A stretch of 20,643 nucleotides of DNA from an uncultured Rhizobiaceae group bacterium. GTDB lineage: Bacteria; Pseudomonadota; Alphaproteobacteria; Rhizobiales; Rhizobiaceae. Both the position numbers and the translations under genes were made by a program. Numbering within the stretch: the stretch's first letter is position 1; the number at the start of each line of letters is the position of its first letter. The notes beneath the pieces are model-generated. The model was given only the letters and a program-made list of their open reading frames with translations. It was not told the origin of the DNA and did no database searches. The stretch lies in NCBI GenBank assembly GCA_937951455.1, contig CALFBU010000129.1:1-20643 (forward strand). The letters run 5' to 3'. Shown here piece by piece: positions 1-7,660 of this stretch.

Positions 1-355
1 GCCGATGTATTTCATCAATGAATAAAACATCGCGGTCTTCAAGATTGGTGAGCAGAGCCGCCAAGTCACCCGCTTTGGCAATCACAGGGCCAGAGGTTGA
101 ACGAAAATTAACGCCCAATTCTTTCGCCATGATTTGTGCGAGCGTTGTTTTGCCAAGCCCCGGAGGACCCACAAACAACACATGATCGAGCGCCTCACCA
201 CGCTTCTTTGCCGCCTCAATAAATACCTTGAGATTAGCACGCGCCGCTGCTTGGCCAACAAAATCATCCAGCGACTGCGGACGCATCGCGACGTCTATGT
301 CGGCAAGGGTATCGTCGCCCTGTTTTTCTGGCGTTATGATGCGTTCATCGGTCAT
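1..355 (-). CDS. ruvB: Holliday junction branch migration ATPase RuvB, N-terminal part (truncated by window edge)
   Basis: RuvB is the hexameric AAA+ motor that, with RuvA, drives branch migration of Holliday junctions in recombinational repair. Only the first 118 residues are present; the rest lies beyond the left edge. The protein begins [10 protein letters not shown]. It shows the RuvB N-terminal pattern with [11 protein letters not shown] near residue 26, a Walker A loop GPPGLGKT at about 63-70 and a Walker B DEIH at about 114-117, all intact. The ATG overlaps the stop of ruvA by four bases (ATGA), so the two are translationally coupled. It is the last visible gene of the ruvC-DUF3445-ruvA-ruvB unit. 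Identification is certain from the motifs and the ruvA neighbour; nothing can be said about the C-terminal winged helix. Confidence 0.97.
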   Translation of the reverse strand, partial: MTDERIITPEKQGDDTLADIDVAMRPQSLDDFVGQAAARANLKVFIEAAKKRGEALDHVLFVGPPGLGKTTLAQIMAKELGVNFRSTSGPVIAKAGDLAALLTNLEDRDVLFIDEIHR

Positions 356-969
356 GAGGAAAGCTCCTTCAAGCCAAGCCTGATAAGTGTGGCACTGTCA
401 GCATCTTCACCCGCTTTTGCCAAGGCAGATGAAACCGCACCTGCAGCCTGTTGCGAAGAATACCCCAGATTACCCAAGGCAGAAACGGCATCTTGAACCG
501 CGCTTGAGGCTACGCCATCACCAATGTCATGTGCCAGACCCATTTCTGCTGCACTATCGGCTGAATAAGCAGGCACTTTATTTTTAAGTTCAAGCACAAT
601 GCGCTGTGCAACCTTTGGGCCGACGCCAGGTGCTCTTGCGACCATGGCCTTGTCTTGCAGAGCAATTGCGGACGCAAGTTCTGAAGCTGATAAAGTCGAT
701 TGAATCGCTAGTGCAACTTTTGCGCCTACCCCTTGCACGCTTTGCAAGAGCTTGAACCAATCGCGCTCCATGTCATTGGCAAAACCGAATAGCTTGATCT
801 CGGTCTCCCGCACATGCGTTTCAATCATCATGGTGCAAGGTTCATTGAGTGCGGGAAGTGAGCCAAGTGTACGCGCTGAGCAATGCACTTCATACCCCAC
901 GCCTCCAACATCGATGATGATTGTTTCATCCCCGACTGAATCCAATATGCCCTTTAGTTTCCCAATCAT
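352..969 (-). CDS. ruvA: Holliday junction branch migration complex subunit RuvA
   Basis: RuvA binds four-way DNA junctions as a tetramer and loads RuvB. The 205-residue protein has the family's normal length. The start [10 protein letters not shown] and the beta-rich first ~65 residues match the OB-fold domain. Two helix-hairpin-helix elements follow, [12 protein letters not shown] near residue 79 and [12 protein letters not shown] near 113. A linker leads to the small C-terminal three-helix domain (about 158-205) that contacts RuvB. The ATG overlaps the TGA of the upstream demethylase-like gene by four bases, and its own TGA overlaps the ruvB ATG by four bases. Translation is therefore coupled on both sides. 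No promoter of its own is visible, so expression should depend on transcription from ahead of ruvC. Confidence 0.97.
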   Translation of the reverse strand: MIGKLKGILDSVGDETIIIDVGGVGYEVHCSARTLGSLPALNEPCTMMIETHVRETEIKLFGFANDMERDWFKLLQSVQGVGAKVALAIQSTLSASELASAIALQDKAMVARAPGVGPKVAQRIVLELKNKVPAYSADSAAEMGLAHDIGDGVASSAVQDAVSALGNLGYSSQQAAGAVSSALAKAGEDADSATLIRLGLKELSS

Positions 970-1811
970 GTCGCGTCCACCAATTTCTGTAATCTTGATA
1001 TCAGAATATCGCGTCCCTCGTCTAATCCTTTATAGGCAAGTTCGGCCCCATTCATCATGTTCAATAATCGGATAAACCCTTGCGCAATCTCAGCTTTGTC
1101 ATTGCGTTGTTTCAAAGCATCAAACGGGTCCACATAAATGCGTATTGTAAAAAGAATATCGCCAGACTTGGGCAGCTTGGTCAGCGTTTGCCGCTCGACT
1201 CGTAAATAACAATCTGTACGCTGGTTCATGTGTTCGCTGGAACGATCATCATGATAAAGCTCATCATCATTATAGATAGACCAGTTAAACCGTTCGACGG
1301 GCATTCCGATTTGCAAGTTGTCAAAAATTCGCTCAATCATGCTTGCATTGCGCGACCCTTCATTAAAATTTGGCACAGGCGCATGCACATCATGCAAAGG
1401 CTTGCCGATTTTATCCTGCAGCGCCCAGGACGAAGGAAAACAAACAGAGCCGGCTACCAACCGCCAACCCTGCTCAGATTTTCGCATAATTACCAGATCT
1501 TCTTGCACTAACATTGCAGCTTGCAGCAGCGGCGATAAAGAACGATCAACCTCTCGCATAGGTAGCCCATGTTTTTCAATGTAATCAGAGATTAAATCAA
1601 AAACTTCCAGCTGCGCATTTTGCGTGTCTTCTTTTGCCTGAAAAACCTGTTCAGGAATTTCCTTCATCAGTCGTTTTTTCTCAGTCAAAAAGAAATCAAA
1701 CGTATCGTCAAAATCCAACCAAGCACGTTCGTCAAAAGGCCTCAGCCCAAGTTTGAAAAGTGCCTCCGAACCATCGTAAGGCGTGTGTTTTAGATTAGAA
1801 TGATGCTGCAA
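966..1811 (-). CDS. DUF3445 / heme-dependent oxidative N-demethylase-like protein
   Basis: This 281-residue protein resembles the DUF3445 family, now known as HODM-like heme-dependent oxidative N-demethylases. These enzymes use a PAS-type fold with heme b to demethylate small amines. Support comes from conserved-looking blocks: HTPYDGS near residue 9, a segment around 124-150 containing [12 protein letters not shown] and [11 protein letters not shown], and [13 protein letters not shown] near 175-187. The reading frame begins with TTG inside the last codons of ruvC (17-base overlap). No ATG lies upstream of the conserved HTPYDGS block, so TTG is the likely start. The TGA overlaps the ruvA ATG. 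Family members often sit with reductase or ferredoxin-like subunits; none is visible here. The substrate is unknown, and the placement between ruvC and ruvA gives no metabolic hint. Family assignment is from memory of motifs and is fairly firm. Confidence 0.82.
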   Translation of the reverse strand: MQHHSNLKHTPYDGSEALFKLGLRPFDERAWLDFDDTFDFFLTEKKRLMKEIPEQVFQAKEDTQNAQLEVFDLISDYIEKHGLPMREVDRSLSPLLQAAMLVQEDLVIMRKSEQGWRLVAGSVCFPSSWALQDKIGKPLHDVHAPVPNFNEGSRNASMIERIFDNLQIGMPVERFNWSIYNDDELYHDDRSSEHMNQRTDCYLRVERQTLTKLPKSGDILFTIRIYVDPFDALKQRNDKAEIAQGFIRLLNMMNGAELAYKGLDEGRDILISRLQKLVDAT

Positions 1812-2304
1812 TCTTCATTTCCATGTGGCCACGTTGATGCGCGTGACAAATCGCAATGGCCAAAGCATCAGCTGCATCATCTGAATCATATTTCGCCTTG
1901 GGCAAAAGCATGTTGACCATGAGTTTAATCTGCGCCTTGTCTCCATGGCCAACACCAATCACGGTTTTCTTCACCGCGTTCGGCGCATATTCCGCAACCG
2001 GCAAACCACTACGTGCAGGCACAAGCATGGCAATGCCCCTCGCCTGCCCAAGCTTAAGGGTAGCTTTTGCATCCTTGTTGACAAACGTGTGCTCCACCGC
2101 TGCCTCATGCGGCATATGCTGGTGAAGCACTTCACTCAATCCGTCATGTAATTGACACAGCCTTGAAGCCAAATCGGCCTTTGCATCAGAACGCACAGTA
2201 CCCGCCGCCACAAAGGTAAGAGAAGAGCCTAGTGACTCCAAAACGCCCCACCCCATGTTACGAAGGCCGGGATCAATCCCAATTATTCGAATCGCTTCTT
2301 GCAT
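1795..2304 (-). CDS. ruvC: Crossover junction endodeoxyribonuclease RuvC
   Basis: RuvC is the dimeric endonuclease that resolves Holliday junctions by symmetric cuts. The 169-residue length is typical. The RNase H-like fold is marked by [12 protein letters not shown] near residue 9 (catalytic Asp11), [11 protein letters not shown] near 68 (Glu71) and [15 protein letters not shown] near 142 (Asp143 and Asp146). The four acidic metal ligands are thus all present. The start ATG is preceded by AGGGTG at 2310-2315 with a five-base gap, a good ribosome binding site. It is the first gene of a tightly overlapping unit running into the demethylase-like gene, ruvA and ruvB. In many alphaproteobacteria yebC lies directly upstream; here three plus-strand genes separate them. 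Confidence 0.97.
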   Translation of the reverse strand: MQEAIRIIGIDPGLRNMGWGVLESLGSSLTFVAAGTVRSDAKADLASRLCQLHDGLSEVLHQHMPHEAAVEHTFVNKDAKATLKLGQARGIAMLVPARSGLPVAEYAPNAVKKTVIGVGHGDKAQIKLMVNMLLPKAKYDSDDAADALAIAICHAHQRGHMEMKIAASF

Positions 2305-2385
2305 ATAATCACCCTAAATCAATCAAACTGACCTTGCATCAAAAAAGTGAACAAAACAGAAACATTCAACAAGTTCATTTTCATT

Positions 2386-2413
2386 TTGTAAAACTTTCTA
2401 TGTATATTATATT
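2386..2413 (+). promoter_or_regulatory. Likely sigma70-type promoter of the AraC-type regulator
   Basis: TTGTAA at 2386-2391 and TATATT at 2408-2413 are separated by 16 bp. Transcription from about 2420 would leave a leader of roughly 20 bases before the ATG at 2439. It would exclude the upstream in-frame ATG at 2400, supporting the chosen start. Based on inspection only. Confidence 0.5.
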
Positions 2414-2438
2414 GCAAGATAGGAAAGTGAGCATTCAC

Positions 2439-3467
2439 ATGATTGAAACGATTGATTTGGTAATACGGTCAGCCTGTGTAGGCATATGTGCCCTTATGGC
2501 AATTCACTTTATATCGATCAGACCTGTTTCCCGTAAAACAGTATCCACAATAGTGTTTTTAGTATCAGCGTCTGGAATGATCATCGCAACCTCACTACTT
2601 TCCATGCAATTCGGACAGCAATCCGCAACCTGGGCTTTGGTTTCCACGATTATGATATCCACCAGTCCGGTATTCATCGCATGGGGCTTGCTTGAACTGT
2701 TTGAAGACAATCTGAAAATCCAGCCCTGGCAGATTGGGTTTGTAACCTTTTCTGTAGCAACTCATTTCATGGGTGGCATTCATCCCGTTTTTGATACGAT
2801 ATGCCATGTTACTTCTTTGATGATTTATGGCTATCTGTTTTACATCACGATCACGACCCGGAAACACGATTTGGTCATGGCGCGCTGCTTGTTCAGGCTC
2901 TGGTTTATGGGGGGTGCTGCCTTGGCAGGTTTCTCCTTTACTGCACTTCACTGGTATTTTGGCGACTTTGGTTTACCGGATTGGTATTATGTTTTCAAAG
3001 CATCTGTTTTGCTTACTCTCACCATCATCTTCGCCTATTGGGCGCTTAAGGTTCGTGAACATGTTTGGGCATTGCCGCAAAATTTTGCCATGAAGAGACC
3101 TGAGACCCTAGTCCCGGCAGAAGTTGCCCTATTGACCAAACTGCAAGCCTCGATGAAAGAGGACGTCTGGCGCGAAGAAGGGCTCACCATTCGAAAACTT
3201 GCCGAGAACCTTGATGCGCCAGAGCATCGTTTGCGCAAGGTCATCAACCAAGGGCTTGGCTATCGTAACTTCGCAGCTTTCGTAAACGAGCATCGCATCG
3301 GAGCAGCCTGTGAAGTTCTGGCTGATCCGGTTAAAGCCGATATTCCCGTTATCACTATCGCTTATGAAGTTGGCTATGCCTCACTTGGACCTTTCAATCG
3401 TGCGTTTAAGGATATCGTTGGCGAAAGTCCTACCGAGTATCGCAAACGATTGTTTTCACCCGCTTAA
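2439..3467 (+). CDS. Membrane-anchored AraC-family transcriptional regulator
   Basis: The protein has 342 residues when started at the ATG at 2439. An open frame continues upstream through the antisense of ruvC, but the promoter position favours this start. Residues 1-205 carry about seven hydrophobic segments (roughly 6-26, 36-56, 67-87, 98-112, 121-139, 154-174, 186-205) with short loops. A linker leads to a C-terminal AraC-type double helix-turn-helix (about 248-338), with LTIRKLAENLDAPEHRLRKVI and the hallmark second motif IAYEVGYASLGPFNRAFKD followed by GESPTEYRK. This is the layout of one-component regulators whose sensor is an integral membrane domain. The signal is unknown. The next gene downstream, a small secreted protein, has three 20-bp-spaced elements in its promoter, so it is the best candidate target. 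The regulator could also act elsewhere; autoregulation is possible. Confidence 0.9.
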   Translation: MIETIDLVIRSACVGICALMAIHFISIRPVSRKTVSTIVFLVSASGMIIATSLLSMQFGQQSATWALVSTIMISTSPVFIAWGLLELFEDNLKIQPWQIGFVTFSVATHFMGGIHPVFDTICHVTSLMIYGYLFYITITTRKHDLVMARCLFRLWFMGGAALAGFSFTALHWYFGDFGLPDWYYVFKASVLLTLTIIFAYWALKVREHVWALPQNFAMKRPETLVPAEVALLTKLQASMKEDVWREEGLTIRKLAENLDAPEHRLRKVINQGLGYRNFAAFVNEHRIGAACEVLADPVKADIPVITIAYEVGYASLGPFNRAFKDIVGESPTEYRKRLFSPA

Positions 3468-3483
3468 ATCTTTCTAAAACAAA

Positions 3484-3543
3484 ACTCGCCGATTTTGAAA
3501 AAAGCTGATCATTTTTGAAAAAGGCTTATCATTTTCGAACGCG
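3484..3543 (+). promoter_or_regulatory. Three direct repeats with 20-bp period, candidate AraC-type operator
   Basis: Three copies of a TTTT(Y)GAA-type element fall exactly 20 bp apart, with the G at 3497, 3517 and 3537. The last two copies match over most of their length: GCTGATCATTTTTGAAAAAG at 3504-3523 and GCTTATCATTTTCGAACGCG at 3524-3543. The first (3484-3503) keeps GATTTTGAAAAA. AraC/XylS proteins commonly bind direct repeats about two helical turns apart. The third copy covers the place expected for the -35 element of the downstream promoter, as for an activator. That the adjacent regulator binds here is inference. Confidence 0.7.
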
Positions 3544-3559
3544 GCGAGAATCCTTTCCA

Positions 3560-3565
3560 TAAAAT
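3560..3565 (+). promoter_or_regulatory. Candidate -10 element of the small secreted protein gene
   Basis: TAAAAT at 3560-3565 stands about 17 bp after the end of the third 20-bp repeat. No good TTGACA-like -35 is present; GAACGC lies at the -35 distance. A promoter with a poor -35 overlapped by an activator site would fit positive control by the neighbouring AraC-type protein. Confidence 0.4.
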
Positions 3566-3607
3566 TTCTAAATTCAAGGTGTCCTCAAAAAACGAAAGGA
3601 AGACACC

Positions 3608-3832
3608 ATGAAAACGAACACAAAATTAATCGCCCTTACCACAGCCACACTCATTGCATTGGCACCGACAACAGCAAGCGCGATGAGCTTTTCAGACAAT
3701 GTTTTTAGCTGGCCTACAGATTATAAAAGCGAAAAAGCTTCTACAGCCACCAGCACCTTTGATGGCAAAGTGAAAAACCTTGAAATCAAAAATCCTACAA
3801 AAAACAAAACACAAACTCAAAAGCGTAAATAA
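3608..3832 (+). CDS. Small secreted protein of unknown function
   Basis: A 74-residue protein with a clear Sec signal peptide: basic start MKTNTK, hydrophobic core about 7-20, and cleavage expected after TASA at residue 25. The mature part of about 49 residues is hydrophilic. It begins MSFSDNVFSW, is rich in Lys, Thr and Ser, and ends in a strongly basic tail; it has no cysteine. AAAGGA at 3595-3600 lies seven bases before the ATG, a good ribosome binding site. A hairpin terminator follows at 3848, so the gene is probably monocistronic. Upstream are three spaced repeats likely bound by the adjacent AraC-type membrane regulator. I recognise no family. It could be a periplasmic stress or envelope protein, or an exported peptide; the sequence does not decide. 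Confidence 0.8.
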   Translation: MKTNTKLIALTTATLIALAPTTASAMSFSDNVFSWPTDYKSEKASTATSTFDGKVKNLEIKNPTKNKTQTQKRK

Positions 3833-3847
3833 GTGTACAGCCCATGA

Positions 3848-3882
3848 ACTTGGCGGGACAGTTTTCCGCCAAGTCATTTTTC
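3848..3882 (+). terminator. Intrinsic terminator after the small secreted protein
   Basis: ACTTGGCGG at 3848-3856 and CCGCCAAGT at 3866-3874 form a perfect nine-pair GC-rich stem with a nine-base loop, followed by CATTTTTC. It lies 16 bases past the stop and separates this gene from the exporter. Confidence 0.8.
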
Positions 3883-3903
3883 TGGTTCCAACATCGAACC
3901 AAA

Positions 3904-3931
3904 TTGGACATCGCTTTCCAACTGCTAGATT
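3904..3931 (+). promoter_or_regulatory. Tentative promoter of the TauE/SafE gene
   Basis: TTGGAC at 3904-3909 and TAGATT at 3926-3931 with a 16-bp spacer lie just after the terminator and 40 bp ahead of the exporter's start. TAGTAT at 3941-3946 is an alternative -10. Weak evidence, from inspection only. Confidence 0.3.
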
Positions 3932-3970
3932 GCTAGGTTTTAGTATATCAAACCGACAAGCGATTTTTAC

Positions 3971-4735
3971 TTGGAACTAGCCCTTACCTATCTTTCTCAA
4001 ACACCGATGCAAATTGTCATTGCCATTGTATTCATCACTGGCATTGTTCGTGGCTTTGCGGGCTTTGGCTCTGGCATGATCATCGGCCCTTCCACTGCTT
4101 CTTTCTTCGGCCCACAAATGGCGTTGATCATGATCACGGTTATGGATGCCATCCCAACACTCACGCTAGTTTGGAGCGCTCGTCGTGATGTAAACTGGAA
4201 AGAGATTATCCCAGTTGTTATCGGCTATGCGGTTCTGGCTCCCCTCGGCATTTGGCTTTTGGTAACAGGCGATGCCACTGCGCTTCGCTGGTTTATATCC
4301 ATCAGCATTTTAATGGCTGTTGCAATTCTTTGGTCTGGCTGGAAGTACACAGGCTCCCGTTCCAATGCGGTATCTTTCTCCTTTGGCGGATTGGGCGGCT
4401 TTATGGGTGCAGCGGCAGCCCTTCCTGGCCCTGCGGTTCTTGTTTATTGGCTGGCGAGTGCTGCAAAAGCCGTCACCGTCCGCGCAAACATGATTTACTA
4501 TCTGTTTCTGACAGACCTCATCGTCATCGTCGGCTACATTTTCGCAGATCTTTATACCATCGAAGGGATTGTGCGAGGATTACTTTGCGTGCCGGGATAT
4601 TTCATCGGCATACAAATCGGCGCAAGATTTTTCTCAGGCGCCAGCGACGCAACCTATCGCCGCGTCGCATTCCTCATGATTTTACTGGCAGCGATCACCT
4701 CATTGCCAATGCTCGACAGCGTCCTATCCAGATAA
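3971..4735 (+). CDS. TauE/SafE-family membrane exporter (sulfite exporter-like)
   Basis: A 254-residue very hydrophobic protein with about seven or eight membrane segments. The N-terminal block IVFITGIVRGFAGFGSGMII (about 20-38) carries the glycine-rich G-F-G-S-G signature of TauE/SafE-type transporters. A second related glycine-rich half begins near residue 137 (FGGLGGFMGAAAALPGP). Members export sulfite, sulfoacetate or other small organic anions; the actual substrate cannot be read from sequence. The frame opens with TTG at 3971, with a stop just upstream at 3941. The first ATG is at 4007 and would cut into the first helix's lead-in, so TTG is preferred, although neither has a clear ribosome binding site. 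Its stop is two bases from the stop of yebC on the other strand. No sulfur gene is nearby. Confidence 0.88.
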   Translation: MELALTYLSQTPMQIVIAIVFITGIVRGFAGFGSGMIIGPSTASFFGPQMALIMITVMDAIPTLTLVWSARRDVNWKEIIPVVIGYAVLAPLGIWLLVTGDATALRWFISISILMAVAILWSGWKYTGSRSNAVSFSFGGLGGFMGAAAALPGPAVLVYWLASAAKAVTVRANMIYYLFLTDLIVIVGYIFADLYTIEGIVRGLLCVPGYFIGIQIGARFFSGASDATYRRVAFLMILLAAITSLPMLDSVLSR

Positions 4736-4737
4736 CT

Positions 4738-5493
4738 TTATTCAGTTGAAAGCTTGGCCATCACTTCATCTGAAATTTCGAAGTTTGAATAAACGTTTTG
4801 AACGTCATCATCTTCATCCAGCGCATCAAGCAGTTTTAACAAGGTCCCAGCCTTGTCTTCATCAACCGGCGTATTGTTTTGCGGCTTCCAGGTTGATTTA
4901 ACGCTTTCAGCTTCACCCAATGATTCTTCGAGGTTTTTCGTCACCTCTCCAAATGCATCAAACTCACACAGAATAACGTGCCCATCTTCATCAGAAGTGA
5001 CATCATCCGCACCCGCTTCGATGGCAGCTTCCATGATCTCGTCTTCAGTGCCGGTTTCAGGCTTGTAGGTAATCTCGCCCATGCGATCAAACATGAAAGA
5101 AACCGAACCCGATTCCCCCATCTGCCCACCGTTTTTGGTAAAGCAGGCACGGATGTTTGAAGCCGAACGATTTTTATTATCCGTCAGCGCTTCAACTACA
5201 ATCGCAACACCGCCCGGGCCATAGCCTTCGTAGCGGATTTCTTCATAATCTTCACCGCCTGCACCAGATCCCTTGGTCACCGCACGCTGGATATTATCCT
5301 TCGGCATGGATTGCCCCTTGGCGTTTTGAATGGCCAAGCGAAGACGAGGGTTCATGTCAGGGTCTGTTACGCCCCCACCCATTTTCACCGCAACGGTAAT
5401 TTCCTTGGAAAGACGCGAAAACATCTTTGAGCGGATCGCATCCTGACGCCCCTTGCGGTGCTGAATATTCTTGAATTTTGAATGGCCTGCCAC
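4738..5493 (-). CDS. yebC: YebC/PmpR-family protein (translation/transcription regulator)
   Basis: The 251-residue protein has the family's normal length and starts with the hallmark [19 protein letters not shown]. Then come a basic helical N-terminal domain (about 1-80, with [15 protein letters not shown]), the [23 protein letters not shown] block near 83-105 and acidic C-terminal domains. YebC proteins have been described as DNA-binding regulators and, more recently, as factors that help ribosomes at proline stretches. The start is GTG, with AGGAG at 5500-5504 six bases upstream, an excellent ribosome binding site. In related genomes yebC directly precedes ruvC; here a regulator, a secreted protein and an exporter on the opposite strand intervene. 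No terminator separates it from the converging exporter. Confidence 0.96.
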   Translation of the reverse strand: MAGHSKFKNIQHRKGRQDAIRSKMFSRLSKEITVAVKMGGGVTDPDMNPRLRLAIQNAKGQSMPKDNIQRAVTKGSGAGGEDYEEIRYEGYGPGGVAIVVEALTDNKNRSASNIRACFTKNGGQMGESGSVSFMFDRMGEITYKPETGTEDEIMEAAIEAGADDVTSDEDGHVILCEFDAFGEVTKNLEESLGEAESVKSTWKPQNNTPVDEDKAGTLLKLLDALDEDDDVQNVYSNFEISDEVMAKLSTE

Positions 5494-5635
5494 GGCGCAC
5501 TCCTGTCATTGGTTGTTTATATTGAGACGCTTATAAAAAACCATAGGCGCTACGTCTAGTAGGCAAAACAAATGCAATCTGGTTTACTCTTCTCTCTAAC
5601 TTGTGGGAGAAGGAAAAGCATAAATCCACATTCAC

Positions 5636-6898
5636 TCATCCAAACACCCGTCCAGCATGAATGCCCAACCCTTGAGCGACCGCGTCCATAGAACGGTGTT
5701 TTACAAAATTCGCATGGGGGAAAACATCTGAAACTGTTTTAATCAGAACAGGCGTATTGGAAGCGCCTCCTGTTAGCATGATGGTGTCGATTTGGTCTGC
5801 GGTGATATTGGCGGCAGTTGTTACTTCTTTAAGCGCGTTTGAAATTTTATCCATGATATCTTCAACGCATAATTCAAAGGCGTCACGCGTGACGTTTGTG
5901 TTTAAGCCTGTTTCGATAAAGCCAAGATCCAGGTTTGCATGATCGCTGTCGCTCAAACCAATTTTTGCAGATTCAACTGTAGCGCAGATTTGGTGCGCTA
6001 GTCTTTCTTCCATGACATACAGTAATCGCTCTAAAAGCGGTTTATCAAGCGATTGCCTCAGCAAGTCTTGCGCAAGTCGAATGTTTTTTGGATCGTAAGC
6101 AAAAATGATTTTGTGCCAGGTCGATAAATCTATAAAAATGCTTGGCGGAACTTCTGAAATCGTGTTGCCAAAATCTGATTTAAGCTTGCTTTCATACCCA
6201 AGCAGGCGCATCGCAGAAACGAGATTAAGCTGCACATCCAAATTCGTACCGCCAATGCGCACGCCCCAATTAGCGAGCACATCGTCTTTTCTATCCAAAG
6301 CCTTATCTGCGTCAGGGCGACATCGGATGACTGAAAAATCTGACGTGCCCCCACCGATATCAACGACCAATATAATCTGTTCTTGCTTGATTGTGCGCTC
6401 ATAACTTAGCGCGGCTGCAATCGGTTCGTATTGAAACTCAATGTTCTTGAATCCAACATCTTGAGCAATAGATTTCAGTCTTGAAAGTGCTGTTTCATTG
6501 ATATCATCACCTGATCCAACAAATTGCACCGGCCTACCCAGCACAACATTTTCAAGATCGCTTTGCGTTGCACTTTCGGCAGAACTTTTAAGGTGAGCGA
6601 CAAGCTGCGCAATGGCTTCATTAAACTTTACAACGTTACGGCCCGCTCTCGTTTGCATCTCATAGGTTGAGGAGCCAAGCAGGCTTTTTAAGCCCCGCAA
6701 CAAACGCCCCTCGCCGTAGGCCACATATTCAGAAATCGCCTCACGCCCAAGCAACATATTGCCACCATCAAAAGGATAATAAAGTGCACTTGGCGTAGTT
6801 TTATATCCTTGCTCTAGCGCAACCAGTTCATACCCATATTCATGCTTAATACTGATGGCAGAGTTTGATGTGCCAAAATCTATGCCACAATGTTTCAA
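5636..6898 (-). CDS. Hsp70-family ATPase of YegD type, no substrate-binding domain
   Basis: This is an actin-fold Hsp70-like ATPase of about 420 residues that stops where the DnaK nucleotide-binding domain would end (AQGLGIHAGRVFG). The substrate-binding domain is therefore absent, as in E. coli YegD. Nucleotide motifs are intact: phosphate-1 GIDFGTSNSA at the N-terminus, phosphate-2 VVDIGGGTSDFSVI near residue 180, and the adenosine motif IMLTGGASNTPV near 375. LGRPVQFVG and FQYEPIAAALSYE also fit YegD. I place the start at TTG 6898, which gives MKHCGIDFGTSNS. A GTG at 6931 would add 11 residues and overlap the upstream oxygenase gene by 29 bases. It follows that oxygenase gene closely, so they are probably co-transcribed. 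Client and role are unknown. Confidence 0.9.
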   Translation of the reverse strand: MKHCGIDFGTSNSAISIKHEYGYELVALEQGYKTTPSALYYPFDGGNMLLGREAISEYVAYGEGRLLRGLKSLLGSSTYEMQTRAGRNVVKFNEAIAQLVAHLKSSAESATQSDLENVVLGRPVQFVGSGDDINETALSRLKSIAQDVGFKNIEFQYEPIAAALSYERTIKQEQIILVVDIGGGTSDFSVIRCRPDADKALDRKDDVLANWGVRIGGTNLDVQLNLVSAMRLLGYESKLKSDFGNTISEVPPSIFIDLSTWHKIIFAYDPKNIRLAQDLLRQSLDKPLLERLLYVMEERLAHQICATVESAKIGLSDSDHANLDLGFIETGLNTNVTRDAFELCVEDIMDKISNALKEVTTAANITADQIDTIMLTGGASNTPVLIKTVSDVFPHANFVKHRSMDAVAQGLGIHAGRVFG

Positions 6899-6902
6899 AA
6901 AA

Positions 6903-7523
6903 CTATTCCCAACCGTAATTAAAACTGACACTGATACGGTCTTCTTCCGCCATGTTCATCGGCACTTCGTGGCGGAGCCAGCTTTCCCATAGTAAAACAT
7001 CACCTACGTCTGGTTTAACGTAAATAAAACTTCGCATTTCATCACGTGCGTCCGCGTTTCTTGTCGGTGCTGCCATCATCATGGCGTGGCGGGGATCTTC
7101 GAATTTTATAGCACTTGCATCTTCTGGCATGGCAACATAGGTGGTTCCGCTGATAACGCTATGGGGGTGCAAATGGGAGGTATGAATACCCCCTTCTGGC
7201 AAGATGTTAATCCAAAGCGCGTTGAGTTTTAGCTTCTTGCCATCAAGATCAAATTCAAGATCCTCGGCAAACTCTGCGACGTGTTTATCTAGCGCTTTAA
7301 CCAGATCCTTAAAAATCGGAAACCGCCAAGGAAGATCATCCAGCGAGGCATAGCTTGTATAACCCGGAAAATCATTGGCTTCACACCAGTTCTGGCCTGC
7401 CTCATCATCTTCTGCAATGGAAAGACACGTGGTTTCAAGCTCAGCTTGGTCGATCTTTTTACCAAGCTCAGAGAGCTTTGCGCGGTAAAGACGGGTAACA
7501 AAAAGGGAATCAATTTTGGACAT
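6903..7523 (-). CDS. Putative 2-oxoglutarate/Fe(II) oxygenase (TIGR02466 / 2OG-FeII_Oxy_5 type)
   Basis: A 206-residue protein with the double-stranded beta-helix signature of a family annotated as putative 2OG-Fe(II) oxygenases. A histidine cluster with His114, His117, His119 and His121 (GIHTSHLHPHSVISGTTYV) should supply iron ligands. The distal segment GDVLLWESWLRHEVPMN carries His185, and Arg196 in DRISVSFNY is the likely 2-oxoglutarate anchor. The start is ATG at 7523, with AAGAG directly before it and no clear spaced ribosome binding site. The gene is followed after four bases (or with overlap) by the YegD-type Hsp70 gene, suggesting an operon. Such oxygenases hydroxylate proteins or small molecules; the substrate is unknown. 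A link to the chaperone-like neighbour is speculation from position only. Confidence 0.88.
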   Translation of the reverse strand: MSKIDSLFVTRLYRAKLSELGKKIDQAELETTCLSIAEDDEAGQNWCEANDFPGYTSYASLDDLPWRFPIFKDLVKALDKHVAEFAEDLEFDLDGKKLKLNALWINILPEGGIHTSHLHPHSVISGTTYVAMPEDASAIKFEDPRHAMMMAAPTRNADARDEMRSFIYVKPDVGDVLLWESWLRHEVPMNMAEEDRISVSFNYGWE

Positions 7524-7660
7524 CTCTTTTCATAACCCAAGGTTGATAAGAGTGCGAGAAATTTTCGGAAAACAACGCATATTCCAAACCAGCGCTTGCG
7601 CAATTGAACATAGCCCTATTAAGTCAGGGTAGTCACGCAAAATGCACATACGGAATTTCC

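Noticed and set aside
134..496. A 120-codon plus-strand frame across the ruvA/ruvB junction
   Set aside because: Both ruvA and ruvB are unmistakable on the minus strand here.
5589..5612. Terminator after the YegD-type gene (CTTCTC...GAGAAG)
   Set aside because: Six pairs with a twelve-base loop and no T-run on the minus strand; too weak to report as a terminator.
7596..7603. TTGCGCAA palindrome between the oxygenase and the transporter
   Set aside because: An isolated eight-base palindrome is expected by chance in a window of this size.
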